DNA from: DB1 sp049323655
Lineage (GTDB): Bacteria > Desulfobacterota > Desulfobulbia > Desulfobulbales > SURF-16
DNA: 64,000 nt
Direction: 5' to 3'
NCBI GenBank assembly: GCA_049323655.1
Contig: JBMONO010000041.1
Location: forward strand, 105,975 to 169,974
Numbering within the stretch: the first letter of the stretch is position 1; each line of letters starts with the position of its first letter. A model generated the notes under the pieces. It was not told the origin of the DNA. It saw only the letters and a program-made list of their open reading frames with translations, and searched no databases. This document shows positions 26,236 to 35,001 of the stretch, piece after piece. A program made the translations under genes and the position numbers.

Positions 26236-26966
26236 CGTATGTGTTTGGGTTGTTTCACCGGCCCGAACGGGGTGTCGATGATGATGAATCCTTCGTCATC
26301 CTCTTTTTCCCCCTTTTTTGCCGGTGGTGCCTTTGGTTCGGTGGTGACTACCGTGGGGCGCGTCTCTTTTTTCGGTTCCGACTTTGGCGGGGCAGCGGCT
26401 TTTGGTGCTGTCTCTTTCGGTTTTTCCGCATCGCGCAGCGGCACGATGAATCGCTGGTTCTTGTCCCGGAAAATGACACTGTCACGGGTGATGTCTTCGA
26501 CCACCAGATTGGCGAGCTTCTCTCCTTTTTTGATCCATCTGCTGGAACGGCTGTCTTCTTCGGTCTGGACGGGATTGTTGATCAGCGCCGAACGCAGGTC
26601 GTCAAGATAGAGGATGCCGTAGACCATGACTTCCTGGCCGTTGACGCGCACCTCCTGCTGGGTGGGTTGGGCCTCGGTTCCGGATCGGGCTGTCTGTTCC
26701 GCCTGCTCTTCCTCCGCTGCCGGTGCCGGCGCGATATATTCCTTCCGCTCCGGAGAAAAGAGAGTGCGTCCGGCGACGATCTCGTAGGTATCCCGTGATT
26801 CCGGTGTTTTCGCGATGAACTGTTTCACCGTTGCCGGTGCGATTTCCTCCTTGTCCTTGTCTGGCGCGCCGTATTGCGAGCTGTCGCTGGACCAGAGAGA
26901 AAAAATCTGAGCCATGAAGAGCAGGGCGAGGATCGCCAGGCCTATGTGCGGGGCGATTCTGTTCAT
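26232..26966 (-). CDS. gspC: Type II secretion inner-membrane protein GspC
   Basis: 244 residues with one N-terminal membrane segment (LAILALLFMAQIFSLW). A homology region follows with GRTLFSPER and VMVYGILYLDDLRSALINN; in GspC this region contacts the secretin N0 domain. A lysine/proline-rich tail ends the protein. No PDZ or coiled-coil domain is evident at the C-terminus. It sits after gspM and before gspD, with four-base overlaps at both ends, which is a rearranged order compared with classical gspC-first operons. Confidence 0.8.
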   Translation of the reverse strand: MNRIAPHIGLAILALLFMAQIFSLWSSDSSQYGAPDKDKEEIAPATVKQFIAKTPESRDTYEIVAGRTLFSPERKEYIAPAPAAEEEQAEQTARSGTEAQPTQQEVRVNGQEVMVYGILYLDDLRSALINNPVQTEEDSRSSRWIKKGEKLANLVVEDITRDSVIFRDKNQRFIVPLRDAEKPKETAPKAAAPPKSEPKKETRPTVVTTEPKAPPAKKGEKEDDEGFIIIDTPFGPVKQPKHIR

Positions 26967-27541
26967 TTCTTTTCCTCGTTTTTTTCGATGGCGCGCATGA
27001 TACCGGTGACGGTCAGATCGGCCTGCAGGACCCCTGTTTCTTTATTCTTCACCTTGAAAACCGCATCAGAAACCCGGAGAAAAACCGGGGAGGCGGCGAT
27101 GGCGTACAGCATGTCCTTGAGCTGACGGATCGACGTCGTCCCACTGATCTGTACCGGAATTTCCGTGTAGGGTTGCTCCTTGTCCTTCTTGTCCCGGTTC
27201 GACTTGAGAACGCGCTGGGAGGTGATTGTCATTCCGGCGCGGGTGGCCATCTCGGTCAGCCGGTTCTGTAGGTCAACCGCAGCCAGGGCCTCGGTCGCGC
27301 CGCTCAGCAGGCCGTTCTCCGCCTGGGCGACCTCCTTGCTCAGACCGACGAGCTGTTTGTTCAGGATTTCCAGGTGGGCTGCCCGTTCCTGCAGCTTCGC
27401 CGCTTTTCTTGCCATGGTGGCGATGTCATCACCGCCGATGCCGCCAGGGAAAAGGAGATAGCGGACGGCGACGACGATAAAAAGGACGGTTGCCACGGCA
27501 ATGAGAATGTATTGCCTTTTCTGCTTGTCGGGGAGGGTCAT
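26963..27541 (-). CDS. gspM: Type II secretion protein GspM (PilO-like)
   Basis: 192 residues from ATG 27541; an ATG at 27556 would add five. One membrane helix near the N-terminus (YILIAVATVLFIVVAVRYL), a coiled coil (AAKLQERAAHLEILNKQLVGL), then a small ferredoxin-like domain (PVQISGTTSIRQLKDMLYAI) identify a GspM/PilO assembly-platform protein. It pairs with GspL. The gene overlaps gspC by four bases. Confidence 0.85.
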   Translation of the reverse strand: MTLPDKQKRQYILIAVATVLFIVVAVRYLLFPGGIGGDDIATMARKAAKLQERAAHLEILNKQLVGLSKEVAQAENGLLSGATEALAAVDLQNRLTEMATRAGMTITSQRVLKSNRDKKDKEQPYTEIPVQISGTTSIRQLKDMLYAIAASPVFLRVSDAVFKVKNKETGVLQADLTVTGIMRAIEKNEEKK

Positions 27542-27589
27542 GCGTTCTTCACACATACGAGTACATCGGTGATATGTGCATCAATGCCG

Positions 27590-28960
27590 CTACTCGAGAA
27601 AAAGTTCTATCTTAAACTGTTCCCTGCCGGCCGGATTTTTGGAAATTGCCGACTGGAAGGCGACATCCTTGAAAAACGGCGACTGTTCCAGCAGGACAAT
27701 GAGCTCCGAGGCGGATTCGGCCAGCCCGTCTATCTGGATCGAGTTGCCGCTTAACCGGAAATTCTGGATCCAGGCACTTTCCGGCAGCACGTGGCTCAGT
27801 TCGGTGAGAACATCGACCAGGAAGGGCCGGTCGTGCTGAAAGGTGTTGAGGAAATCGATTTTCCTTTCCGTCTTGTCCACCTCTGCAACAATCCGTTCAT
27901 ACTCGGTGGTCGCCTTGGTCAGCCGACTAATTTCGCCTTCCAGGCGTTCGGCGATCATCCGGCGTTGCATCATCAGGCTGCCGGACCAGGTGACGAGAAG
28001 GATGGCATTGAGCAGCAGCAGGCCCAAAAGGAGATAGACACCGCGGCGATCCGGTTTTTTCCGCATGGCTGCAGGCAACAGGTTGACGCGGTGGGCCATC
28101 CGGCGCAGCCCCCTGGCTGCCAGGCCATAGGCGCAAAGCAGTTCAACCGACGGTGCCGTCTCTCCCGGTTGCCAGAGGGTCACCTCCATCGGGGCCGAGT
28201 CACCGGCGGCCGCTGCAAGCAGTTCCTCCTTACCGGCGATCAGCTTCAGTTTGTGGGTGGGGGTCAGATCATAGGTCTGGCACAGTTTCATCTCAGGAGA
28301 AAGACGCTCAATCAGCGTTTTTGCCGGGGCGCAGGGAATCGACCGGGTGGCAAGCAATCTGCCCTGATGGAGGAGGATGATTTCCATTGTTTCCAGCCCC
28401 GGCGCGGCAAAGAGCGTCAGTGGTCCGGAAAGTTCCTTCTGCAGGGACAGGGCGTTGGCCCTGGCGGTGGCGGAGATTTCAATACCGCTGATGCCGGTGC
28501 GCAGTTCTCGGCACAACTGGAGGTAAGGTTCCAGGTCATCTTTTTTTACGGCAACAAGGAGAATGGTCAGCACCTTGTTTTTTGTGTCCTCCGCAATAAT
28601 CTGACAGTCGTAGACGATCTGGCTTTCCGGAAAGGGCACATACTTTTCCAGTTCAAAGCGGAGGGTCTCGCGGAAATTTTCCTTGACGGTGAAAGGAAAG
28701 CGAATCGTCCGGGTAATGGACTGCTCAGCCGGAATGGCGAGATGGACCTCCGGGGCAGGGATCGTGTTCTCCTCAATAAAGGCATTGATCCGTGCCGCGA
28801 TCTCCCGTATTCGTTCCGCACCCGCAGCTTCCCCTTCAGGCTGCAGGGGGAAGGTCGCGTGCCCCATCAGGGTGCAGCAGCGAATCTCTGATTGCAGCCA
28901 GATCAGGTTGAGGCTGGTGGCGGTGATATCAACGCCTATGCTGTTTCTGTCCAGTAACAT
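27590..28960 (-). CDS. gspL: Type II secretion protein GspL (PilM-PilN-like)
   Basis: 456 residues. A cytoplasmic actin-like/PilM-type domain (GVDITATSLNLIWL, FPFTVKENFRETLRFELEKY) makes up about 300 residues. One membrane helix (YLLLGLLLLNAILLVTW) follows, then a PilN/GspL-type periplasmic coil and ferredoxin-like domain (SAWIQNFRLSGNSIQIDGLA). It links the GspE ATPase to the membrane platform. It is separated from gspK by a 167-bp gap containing 9-bp tandem repeats. Confidence 0.88.
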   Translation of the reverse strand: MLLDRNSIGVDITATSLNLIWLQSEIRCCTLMGHATFPLQPEGEAAGAERIREIAARINAFIEENTIPAPEVHLAIPAEQSITRTIRFPFTVKENFRETLRFELEKYVPFPESQIVYDCQIIAEDTKNKVLTILLVAVKKDDLEPYLQLCRELRTGISGIEISATARANALSLQKELSGPLTLFAAPGLETMEIILLHQGRLLATRSIPCAPAKTLIERLSPEMKLCQTYDLTPTHKLKLIAGKEELLAAAAGDSAPMEVTLWQPGETAPSVELLCAYGLAARGLRRMAHRVNLLPAAMRKKPDRRGVYLLLGLLLLNAILLVTWSGSLMMQRRMIAERLEGEISRLTKATTEYERIVAEVDKTERKIDFLNTFQHDRPFLVDVLTELSHVLPESAWIQNFRLSGNSIQIDGLAESASELIVLLEQSPFFKDVAFQSAISKNPAGREQFKIELFLE

Positions 28961-28962
28961 TT

Positions 28963-29041
28963 ATAAAGTGCCTAAAGTGCCTGAAGTGCCTGAGGTGCCT
29001 GAAGTGCCTGAAGTGCCTGAGGTGCCTGAAGTGCCTGAGGT
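28963..29041. repeat. 9-bp tandem repeat (AGTGCCTGA family)
   Basis: About nine copies of a 9-bp unit alternating AAGTGCCTG and AGGTGCCTG lie between gspK and gspL, inside the secretion operon. The unit is the same as that at 17908, with A-to-G changes. It is not part of any reading frame that I accept. Confidence 0.85.
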
Positions 29042-29127
29042 ATATCGAAGAGGGTTACGTGCCGATGCCCATCCCCTTTCCTCTTTCTTGCGTCTTCGCG
29101 AATGGTGCCCACACACATTTACAGGTT

Positions 29128-30150
29128 TTATTCGACATAATCAAGCCATTGAATGATACGGAACCCGCCTTTTTGTGGGAATTGGACGAGAGCGGCAAGA
29201 GTCGGCTTAATCGTTGCGCCGTGCTGCCAGCCGGTTGCAGTGATTGTGTAATAACTGGAATATTCGGTGGTGATCATCGGCGCCAGGGTGCTGTAGAGTT
29301 CCCTGGCGATCAGGGAATAGAGTTCGGTTTTTGAAAGGATATCCTTGTCCCGTCGGTATTCGATGATGGCTGCCACCGCCTCGTCGGTCATGTTGGGCAA
29401 GGAGCGGAGCACCTGGACCGACGCCGCGTTGATGTTGATCTTCTGAATCGATTCCCGTTTGCGATTCGCCTCCCAGCCCGGCCGTTTGTTTTTTGCTGTG
29501 TCAACCGGGTCGGCATGGATGGTGACGATATCCTTCAGGCCCCGGTCGAAGAGCTCTCTGGTGACGCCGCGTACCAGCAGCAGTTCGTTGATGGAGCGGA
29601 AAGGACCGTTGGTGCAGCGATAGGGCTGGGGCAGCGACATGTAATAGTCGTCTTCCGCCCCGTTTGTTCGATGGAAGGTGTCCTTGTCGCGCCAGTCGCG
29701 GATCGAGTCAACGATGATGTTGCGCTCTTCATCGCTGAGGTCGAAACCGGCCAGCATCATGCGCAGGGTCTCGGCTTCGGCCAGATTGATGTTGAACTTG
29801 CCGCTCTCATTGTCGATGCGGACCGAGAAAAAGCCGTCGCCAAGGTTCACCGGCGGGATCTCCGCATTGACCCGCCAGGGTTGCTCTTCGGCAGGAGAGG
29901 CATCTTTTGGCTGGCGCATCGGCTGCCGTGGTCGGGGGCGGGTTTGTTCTTCCTGTTGGGCTATGATGCGGGCCATTGCCTCGGTAATTCCGGCCCGGGC
30001 CAGGTAGTAGCCGGTCGTCTCGTCCCGGAAGTTCTTCGTGATGGTGATCTCGGTGCGCATGGAGTAGCAGAACTGGCCGGCGATGACGGTCAGCAGGGTC
30101 AGGACCCAGAGAACGATGATGAGGGCGATGCCTTTTTCGTTGTGTATCAT
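29128..30150 (-). CDS. gspK: Type II secretion minor pseudopilin GspK
   Basis: 340 residues from ATG 30150, two bases after the gspJ stop; an upstream ATG at 30171 overlaps gspJ. The prepilin peptide ends at MIHNEKG, followed by the hydrophobic IALIIVLWVLTLLTVIAGQF, as is usual for GspK, where isoleucine rather than FTLLE starts the mature protein. The large globular domain has DESGKFNINLAEAE, the helix-hairpin-helix SAM-like segments (ININAASVQVLRSLPNM) and a C-terminal beta region. It caps the pseudopilus tip with GspI and GspJ. Confidence 0.92.
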   Translation of the reverse strand: MIHNEKGIALIIVLWVLTLLTVIAGQFCYSMRTEITITKNFRDETTGYYLARAGITEAMARIIAQQEEQTRPRPRQPMRQPKDASPAEEQPWRVNAEIPPVNLGDGFFSVRIDNESGKFNINLAEAETLRMMLAGFDLSDEERNIIVDSIRDWRDKDTFHRTNGAEDDYYMSLPQPYRCTNGPFRSINELLLVRGVTRELFDRGLKDIVTIHADPVDTAKNKRPGWEANRKRESIQKININAASVQVLRSLPNMTDEAVAAIIEYRRDKDILSKTELYSLIARELYSTLAPMITTEYSSYYTITATGWQHGATIKPTLAALVQFPQKGGFRIIQWLDYVE

Positions 30151-30152
30151 GG

Positions 30153-30833
30153 TTATTTCGGTTCTGTCCATGCCTGCAGAGGGACAATGATCACCAGGGG
30201 CGTTTCCTGGTCCGCACTTTCCAGGGTGATGCGCACCGCCTTCGGCAGGATGTCACCCCACAGGGTGGGGTCCCAGGCCGGCAGCCACGGATCGGCCGCT
30301 TCCTCCTGAAGACGATTGCTTGCCAGCGGGGTCGCGTTTGGCTGAGGCAGATAGGAAAAGCTCATTGCCCGCAGCCCGGTAAAAAGCGGGGTAAACGCCT
30401 CGTCCGGCAGCTCATCGACTTGTTCGACTGTCAGGTTCATGATACGTATCTCATGAAAGAGCAGTTCAGACGCTGCCTCGTCATCTTGCCGATCCTCAGA
30501 CTCGCCGACTCTGTAAATCACATGGACGATTTCACCGCGATGTTCGGGCCGCAGGGGAACGGCGGAAAAGAACTCCAGCGATTTTTCGGTGCCGGCAAAG
30601 AAAAAATCTGCGCCGTCGCGACGAAAGACCTTGGGCAGGCGGAGAGAAGCAAGCTGGCGACGGAGCAGTTCCGGGACGATGCGGGCCTGCTGATTGGCGG
30701 CGGTTCGGATCTCGCCCTTTTCCCAGGCCCGGACACCGGTCTGAAAGACACCGAAGCTGAGCGCGATGATGATCGCGAGGATGGTGAGCGACAGCAGCAG
30801 TTCGAGCAAGGTGAAACCGTTGTCGTGCTTCAT
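30153..30833 (-). CDS. gspJ: Type II secretion minor pseudopilin GspJ
   Basis: 226 residues from ATG 30833. The short leader MKHDNG is followed by the N-methylated FTLLELLLSLTILAIIIALS segment, and then GVFQTGVRAWEKGE and a beta domain ending PLQAWTEPK. The open frame runs upstream through repeat copy B, but the prepilin leader fixes the start at 30833. The repeat's right end is about four bases from this ATG, so no ordinary Shine-Dalgarno is evident. Tip-complex protein with GspI and GspK. Confidence 0.88.
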   Translation of the reverse strand: MKHDNGFTLLELLLSLTILAIIIALSFGVFQTGVRAWEKGEIRTAANQQARIVPELLRRQLASLRLPKVFRRDGADFFFAGTEKSLEFFSAVPLRPEHRGEIVHVIYRVGESEDRQDDEAASELLFHEIRIMNLTVEQVDELPDEAFTPLFTGLRAMSFSYLPQPNATPLASNRLQEEAADPWLPAWDPTLWGDILPKAVRITLESADQETPLVIIVPLQAWTEPK

Positions 30834-30837
30834 TCTT

Positions 30838-30966
30838 GACAAACCCGTAAAAAGTCCTTTCCACCACGGAGCGCACAGAGAACGCAGAGAAAACATCTTT
30901 TAATTATAGTTAGTTATCTCTGTGCGCTCTGCGGTCTCTGTGGCTAATTTTCAGTTATTACGATTC
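30838..30966 (-). repeat. Dispersed palindromic element, copy B
   Basis: On the minus strand it reads CGTAATAACTGAAAATTAGCC, then GAGACCGCAGAGCGCACAGA, a centre TATAATTAAAAGATGTTTTC and CGTTCTCTGTGCGCTCCGTG, ending GACTTTTTACGGGTTTGTCA. It fills essentially the whole 135 bp between the gspI stop and the gspJ start. Copies C, D and E share more than three quarters of these bases by eye. Confidence 0.9.
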
Positions 30967-30968
30967 CA

Positions 30969-31448
30969 TCATTCTTCCGGAATCTCTCTTTTGGCCAGAT
31001 GCAGGGAGGTGAGACGGTAGTGTTTGTTGCTTCGACCGGCCGGCCAGCTGACGTCGACAATGATTTCAAAAAGCCGCAGTTCATCGGGGGAGGGCGGATT
31101 TTTTCTCTTTATTGTTTCTTCCTGTTCCTCGACAGTATCGGTAGTCTCATGCAGGGCAATGTCGATCCGCCACCGGTAAGGGGCGAATTCACCTTCCGTC
31201 GCGCCAAGCGGCAGGGTGTCGGCAAGCATGATGCTTTCCGCTTTTTCCCGGGCAAGGACGATGGCCCCGACATAATCCTCCGACAGCCGCTCCGACCGCA
31301 GGCCGCCGGCAAAGAGCTGCATAATCACGGTGAGGGAGATGGCGAGAATCATCATGGCGACCAGCACCTCCATCAGCGTAAAGCCTCTCTGTGGACTCAA
31401 AGGGAGCGGTGTCAAGGCGCCGCCGGGTGGTGGTGGGCGAAGGATCAT
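30969..31448 (-). CDS. gspI: Type II secretion minor pseudopilin GspI
   Basis: 159 residues. An unusually long proline-rich leader (about 22 residues, MILRPPPPGGALTPLPLSP) precedes the cleavage motif RG-FTLMEVLVAMMILAISL. A short body with YRWRIDIAL and FEIIVDVSWP follows, the GspI fold. The start lies two bases after the gspH stop. Part of the pseudopilus tip. Confidence 0.9.
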   Translation of the reverse strand: MILRPPPPGGALTPLPLSPQRGFTLMEVLVAMMILAISLTVIMQLFAGGLRSERLSEDYVGAIVLAREKAESIMLADTLPLGATEGEFAPYRWRIDIALHETTDTVEEQEETIKRKNPPSPDELRLFEIIVDVSWPAGRSNKHYRLTSLHLAKREIPEE

Positions 31449-31450
31449 AA

Positions 31451-32005
31451 TCAGCCTGTTTCGACAATGCCGGTGAGAAAATTGACGGTGATGCGGTAGC
31501 GCTTCTTTTTGCCGGTCAGGAAAAAATCGCCGCCACTACTGTTGCCGGACGGGTAAAAAACGATGCGCAGGGTGCCGGCGCCGGGGAGGAGCGATTCCTT
31601 GTTTACGCGGATGGCAAGGCCTTTCGGCAGGTCGTAGACCTTGACATCCGGATTGGCGGCCAGCCATTTGTCGTCGATGGTTTCCTGCTCGTCGGCCATG
31701 GCGATGAGCGGGCAGAAGAGAACCCGGTCGCCCTCGCGGTCGAGCAGGACAAGTTGGGGCGCCTGACGGGATACCGCCACGTCTCGGGCATGGCGAAGGA
31801 TGGCGGCGGTTTTGTTGGCCGCGCTTTTTTCCTGAAAGCTGGTCAGCGAGCCGCCGAAAACGGGGATGACCAGGGTGCTGATCACCCCGACCAGGGCGAG
31901 GACGATGAGCAGTTCCAGCAGGGTGAAACCGGCCTGCCGGGATAATCGGCGCGCACGGCGTTCGGGCCGCGCAGTGCTGTCCGGTAAGGAGATGTCGTCT
32001 TTCAT
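31451..32005 (-). CDS. gspH: Type II secretion minor pseudopilin GspH
   Basis: 184 residues from ATG 32005, seven bases after gspF; an upstream in-frame ATG at 32029 overlaps gspF. A long basic leader ends in RQAG, followed by FTLLELLIVLALVGVISTLV. The body has AAILRHARDVAVSRQAPQLV, the conserved Arg/Ala-rich region of GspH (DUF-type GspH domain), rather than the short GspG type. No GspG gene is next to it. Confidence 0.85.
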   Translation of the reverse strand: MKDDISLPDSTARPERRARRLSRQAGFTLLELLIVLALVGVISTLVIPVFGGSLTSFQEKSAANKTAAILRHARDVAVSRQAPQLVLLDREGDRVLFCPLIAMADEQETIDDKWLAANPDVKVYDLPKGLAIRVNKESLLPGAGTLRIVFYPSGNSSGGDFFLTGKKKRYRITVNFLTGIVETG

Positions 32006-32012
32006 GCCGGGG

Positions 32013-33251
32013 TTAAAAGGGCAGATCATTCATGCTGAAGATCGCCATCAGCATGGTGATGACGATGAAACCGATCAGCACGCCCATGACCAGGATCATC
32101 ACCGGTTCGAGCATGCCGATAGAACGTTTGATGAGATCGCGGACGATCTTTTCATAATTCTCCGCCACCCGCAAGAGCATTTCATCCAGCCGTCCGGTTT
32201 CTTCGCCCACGGTGATCATCTGGATGGCAAGCGTCGGAAAGACGCCGATGGCGGCCAGGGGCCCGGCGAGTTTTTCACCTTCCTTGACCCGGTTGCTGAC
32301 CCTGTCGAGGGAGGTGGCGATAACCCGGTTGGAGATAATATCCTGCACCAGCTCCAGGGATTTGAGAATGGGGACGCCGCTGTGAATCAGGGTGCCGAGC
32401 GTCCGACTGAAACGGGCGATCTCGATTTTCCGGACCAGATCGCCGGCCAGCGGCATTGTCAGAATCAAGGTGTCCAGCCGCAGGCGGCCGCTGTCGGTGG
32501 CGGCATAGCGGCGCACCGCAAAAAAGAGGGCGCTGATAATGGCGCCGATCAGCCACCACCAGTTTTTCAGGGTAGCGCTGAAGGTGAGCAGGAGCTGAGC
32601 GGCCACGGGAACGGATTGGCCCATGGTATCGAAGATCATGGAAAAACGGGGAATGACGAAGGTCAGCAGAAGGATGATGGAGATGCCGCCCACCCCGACG
32701 AGAAAGACCGGGTAGAGGAGGGCGGATATGATGTATTCCTTCAGCTCCTGGACGGTCTCCAGAAAATCGGCGAGCCGCCGCAGTACGTCTTCCAGGATGC
32801 CGCCAGCCTCGCCGGCCTTGACCATGTTGACGTAAAAGACGCTGAAGGCCTTGGGATGGCGGGCGAGCGCATCGGACAGATAGTGCCCCTTCTGCACCGA
32901 AAGGAGGATGTCGCGGATGGTGTCGGTAAAACCGGTCGTGCCGCCGGTCTCGATGAGGATCTCCAGGGCGCGGTCAAGCGGCAGGCCGGCGGCGAGCAGT
33001 GAGGCGAGATCGCGGGTAAAGAGGGTGGTCTGTTTGGCGGAGGAACGGGGCAGTCTGCCGGGCAGTCGCAGTGAAAAAGGCATCGCCGTGCCGCCGTTTC
33101 TCGGCCGCTTGGCACCGGCGTTGGCGATACGAATCGGGATATAGCCCATTTTGTCCAGTTCAGCGGCCACCGCCTGCTCGATCTCGGCCTCCAGGACGCC
33201 CTTGACGACCTTGCCGTGCCGATCCGTTGCTTTGTAAGTGAAATAGGGCAT
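32013..33251 (-). CDS. gspF: Type II secretion inner-membrane platform protein GspF
   Basis: 412 residues. MPYFTYKATDRHGKVVKGVLEAE begins the short N-terminal domain, and two duplicated T2SSF domains follow (FTRDLASLLAAGLPLDRALEIL and FSRTLGTLIHSGVPILKSLELV) with three membrane helices (about 170-195, 220-240 and 380-405). GspF is the multi-spanning core of the assembly platform that docks GspE. It follows gspE by six bases. Confidence 0.96.
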   Translation of the reverse strand: MPYFTYKATDRHGKVVKGVLEAEIEQAVAAELDKMGYIPIRIANAGAKRPRNGGTAMPFSLRLPGRLPRSSAKQTTLFTRDLASLLAAGLPLDRALEILIETGGTTGFTDTIRDILLSVQKGHYLSDALARHPKAFSVFYVNMVKAGEAGGILEDVLRRLADFLETVQELKEYIISALLYPVFLVGVGGISIILLLTFVIPRFSMIFDTMGQSVPVAAQLLLTFSATLKNWWWLIGAIISALFFAVRRYAATDSGRLRLDTLILTMPLAGDLVRKIEIARFSRTLGTLIHSGVPILKSLELVQDIISNRVIATSLDRVSNRVKEGEKLAGPLAAIGVFPTLAIQMITVGEETGRLDEMLLRVAENYEKIVRDLIKRSIGMLEPVMILVMGVLIGFIVITMLMAIFSMNDLPF

Positions 33252-33257
33252 GGGGCA

Positions 33258-34775
33258 TCACGCTGCAAGGGTCACTCGCAGAACCTCCGAGACAGTGGTG
33301 ATCTGATCCCGCACCTTGCGCCAGCCGTCCTGGCGTAAGGTCAGCATTCCTTGAGACAGAGCGGTTTCCCGGATCCTCTCCGTGCTGGCCCGGGCATGGA
33401 TTTCCCGGCGGATGGCATCAGTGACCCGCAGATATTCAAAGATGGCGGTCCGGCCCCGGTAACCGGTGTGCCGGCAGTCGTCGCAGCCGCCGCCGGCGGC
33501 GAAGGTGGTGGCGGCGATCTCCTCCGGGGAGAGCTGCATGGCGCGGATCAGCTTGGCATCCGGCACAGTCGGTCCCTTGCAGGCGGGACAGATGACCCGC
33601 ACCAGCCGCTGGGCGAGGACGCCGAGCAGAGTCGAGCTGAGCAGAAAGTTTTCCACCCCCATGTCGAGTAGCCTGGTCACCGCGCCGGCGGCGTCGTTGG
33701 TATGCAGGGTGCTGAAGAGCAGATGGCCGGTGAGGGCGGACTGGATGGCGATGTCCGCCGTTTCCCGGTCGCGGATCTCGCCGACCAGGATGATGTCCGG
33801 GTCCTGGCGGACGATGGAGCGCAGACCGTTGGCAAAGGTGAAACCGATTTTCGGGTTGACCTGGATCTGGTTGATGCCCTCGAGCTGATACTCGATGGGG
33901 TCTTCCAGGGTCATGATCTTGTATTCCGGCGAGTTGATCTTGTCCAGGGTGGTGTAGAGGGTGGATGTCTTGCCGCTGCCGGTCGGGCCGGTGACAAGGA
34001 TCATGCCGTAGGGTTGGGAGATAAGGGTGTTATACTCCTCGAGCAGATCCTCGGGAAAACCGAGCTGGCGCAGGTCGAGCACCAGGGATTCGCGGTCGAG
34101 GATACGCATGACCAGGCTTTCGCCGTGATGGGTGGGGATGGTGGAGACGCGGAAATCGATCTCCCGCTCGCCGATTTTCAGTTTGATGCGGCCGTCCTGG
34201 GGCCGGCGGCGTTCCGAGATGTCGAGCTTGGCCATGATCTTGATGCGGGAGATGATGGCCGCCTGCAAGCGGGCCGGCGGCGACTCCACCTCGCGCAGCA
34301 GGCCGTCGAGACGGTAGCGGACCCGGAAGCGGTGCTCGAATGGCTCGAAATGGATGTCGCTCGCCTTTTCCTCCACCGCCTGAAGGATGAGCCGGTTGAC
34401 GAGACGGATAATGGGCGCCTCCTGGGCAAGATCGCGCAGATGGTTGACATCATCGTCGTCGCCGGTGGCGATCTCGGAGATGTCCTTGCCCGCCTCCTCG
34501 ATGATGGTGTCGATGGATTGGCTGTGGATGCCGTACAGACGTTCGATGGCGTCGAGGATGTCATCGTCCGTACCCTGATGGGCGGTCACCGGATGCTGAA
34601 AGGCGAATTCCAGTGCCTTGATGGTGGTGAAATCATCCGGGTCGGTGATGGCGATGTGGAGACCGTCGTCACTCAGGAACAGGGGGACGAATTTCCCCTG
34701 TTTCATGAATTTGACGGAGAGATTCTCCAGTTGCACCGCCACACGGGGGTAGTCGTCATGGGAGAGCAGGGTCAT
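33258..34775 (-). CDS. gspE: Type II secretion ATPase GspE
   Basis: 505 residues. Walker A GPTGSGKTST is at about 263-272, the Asp and His boxes at PEYKIMTLEDPIEYQLEG and ALTGHLLFSTLHTND, and Walker B in LRQDPDIILVGEIRD (as IVRQDPDIILVGEIRD). A four-cysteine zinc motif (CPAC, CDDC) lies in the C-terminal half. The N-terminal domain is shortened relative to long GspE proteins. It heads the operon E-F-H-I-J-K-L-M-C-D; the upstream 226 bp holds no gene and only remnants of a GTGTCTGA-type 9-bp repeat (34786-34820). Confidence 0.96.
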   Translation of the reverse strand: MTLLSHDDYPRVAVQLENLSVKFMKQGKFVPLFLSDDGLHIAITDPDDFTTIKALEFAFQHPVTAHQGTDDDILDAIERLYGIHSQSIDTIIEEAGKDISEIATGDDDDVNHLRDLAQEAPIIRLVNRLILQAVEEKASDIHFEPFEHRFRVRYRLDGLLREVESPPARLQAAIISRIKIMAKLDISERRRPQDGRIKLKIGEREIDFRVSTIPTHHGESLVMRILDRESLVLDLRQLGFPEDLLEEYNTLISQPYGMILVTGPTGSGKTSTLYTTLDKINSPEYKIMTLEDPIEYQLEGINQIQVNPKIGFTFANGLRSIVRQDPDIILVGEIRDRETADIAIQSALTGHLLFSTLHTNDAAGAVTRLLDMGVENFLLSSTLLGVLAQRLVRVICPACKGPTVPDAKLIRAMQLSPEEIAATTFAAGGGCDDCRHTGYRGRTAIFEYLRVTDAIRREIHARASTERIRETALSQGMLTLRQDGWRKVRDQITTVSEVLRVTLAA

Positions 34776-35001
34776 GATTGATGGAATGGCTGAAGTGTCT
34801 GAGTGTCTGAGATGTCTGCTGTCATGGTGTCAAACGCCCATGCCGCCGCGACGCCGACGAAGAACAAATATATATCATACACCGCTTGCTCGAAGCAGGC
34901 AAGGGTTAGCCCGTGGGCAATGGACGGTATCACGCTCTCACACCTGAAAGAAGTCGGTCGGAAAAGTCACAAAATTCTTATTTTGCGAGCGGAAAAATAG
35001 C

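Noticed and set aside
34776..35001. Riboswitch (c-di-GMP type) in the gap before gspE
   Set aside because: GCAGGCAAGGG and neighbouring words looked suggestive, but the conserved GEMM core and pairing were not found.
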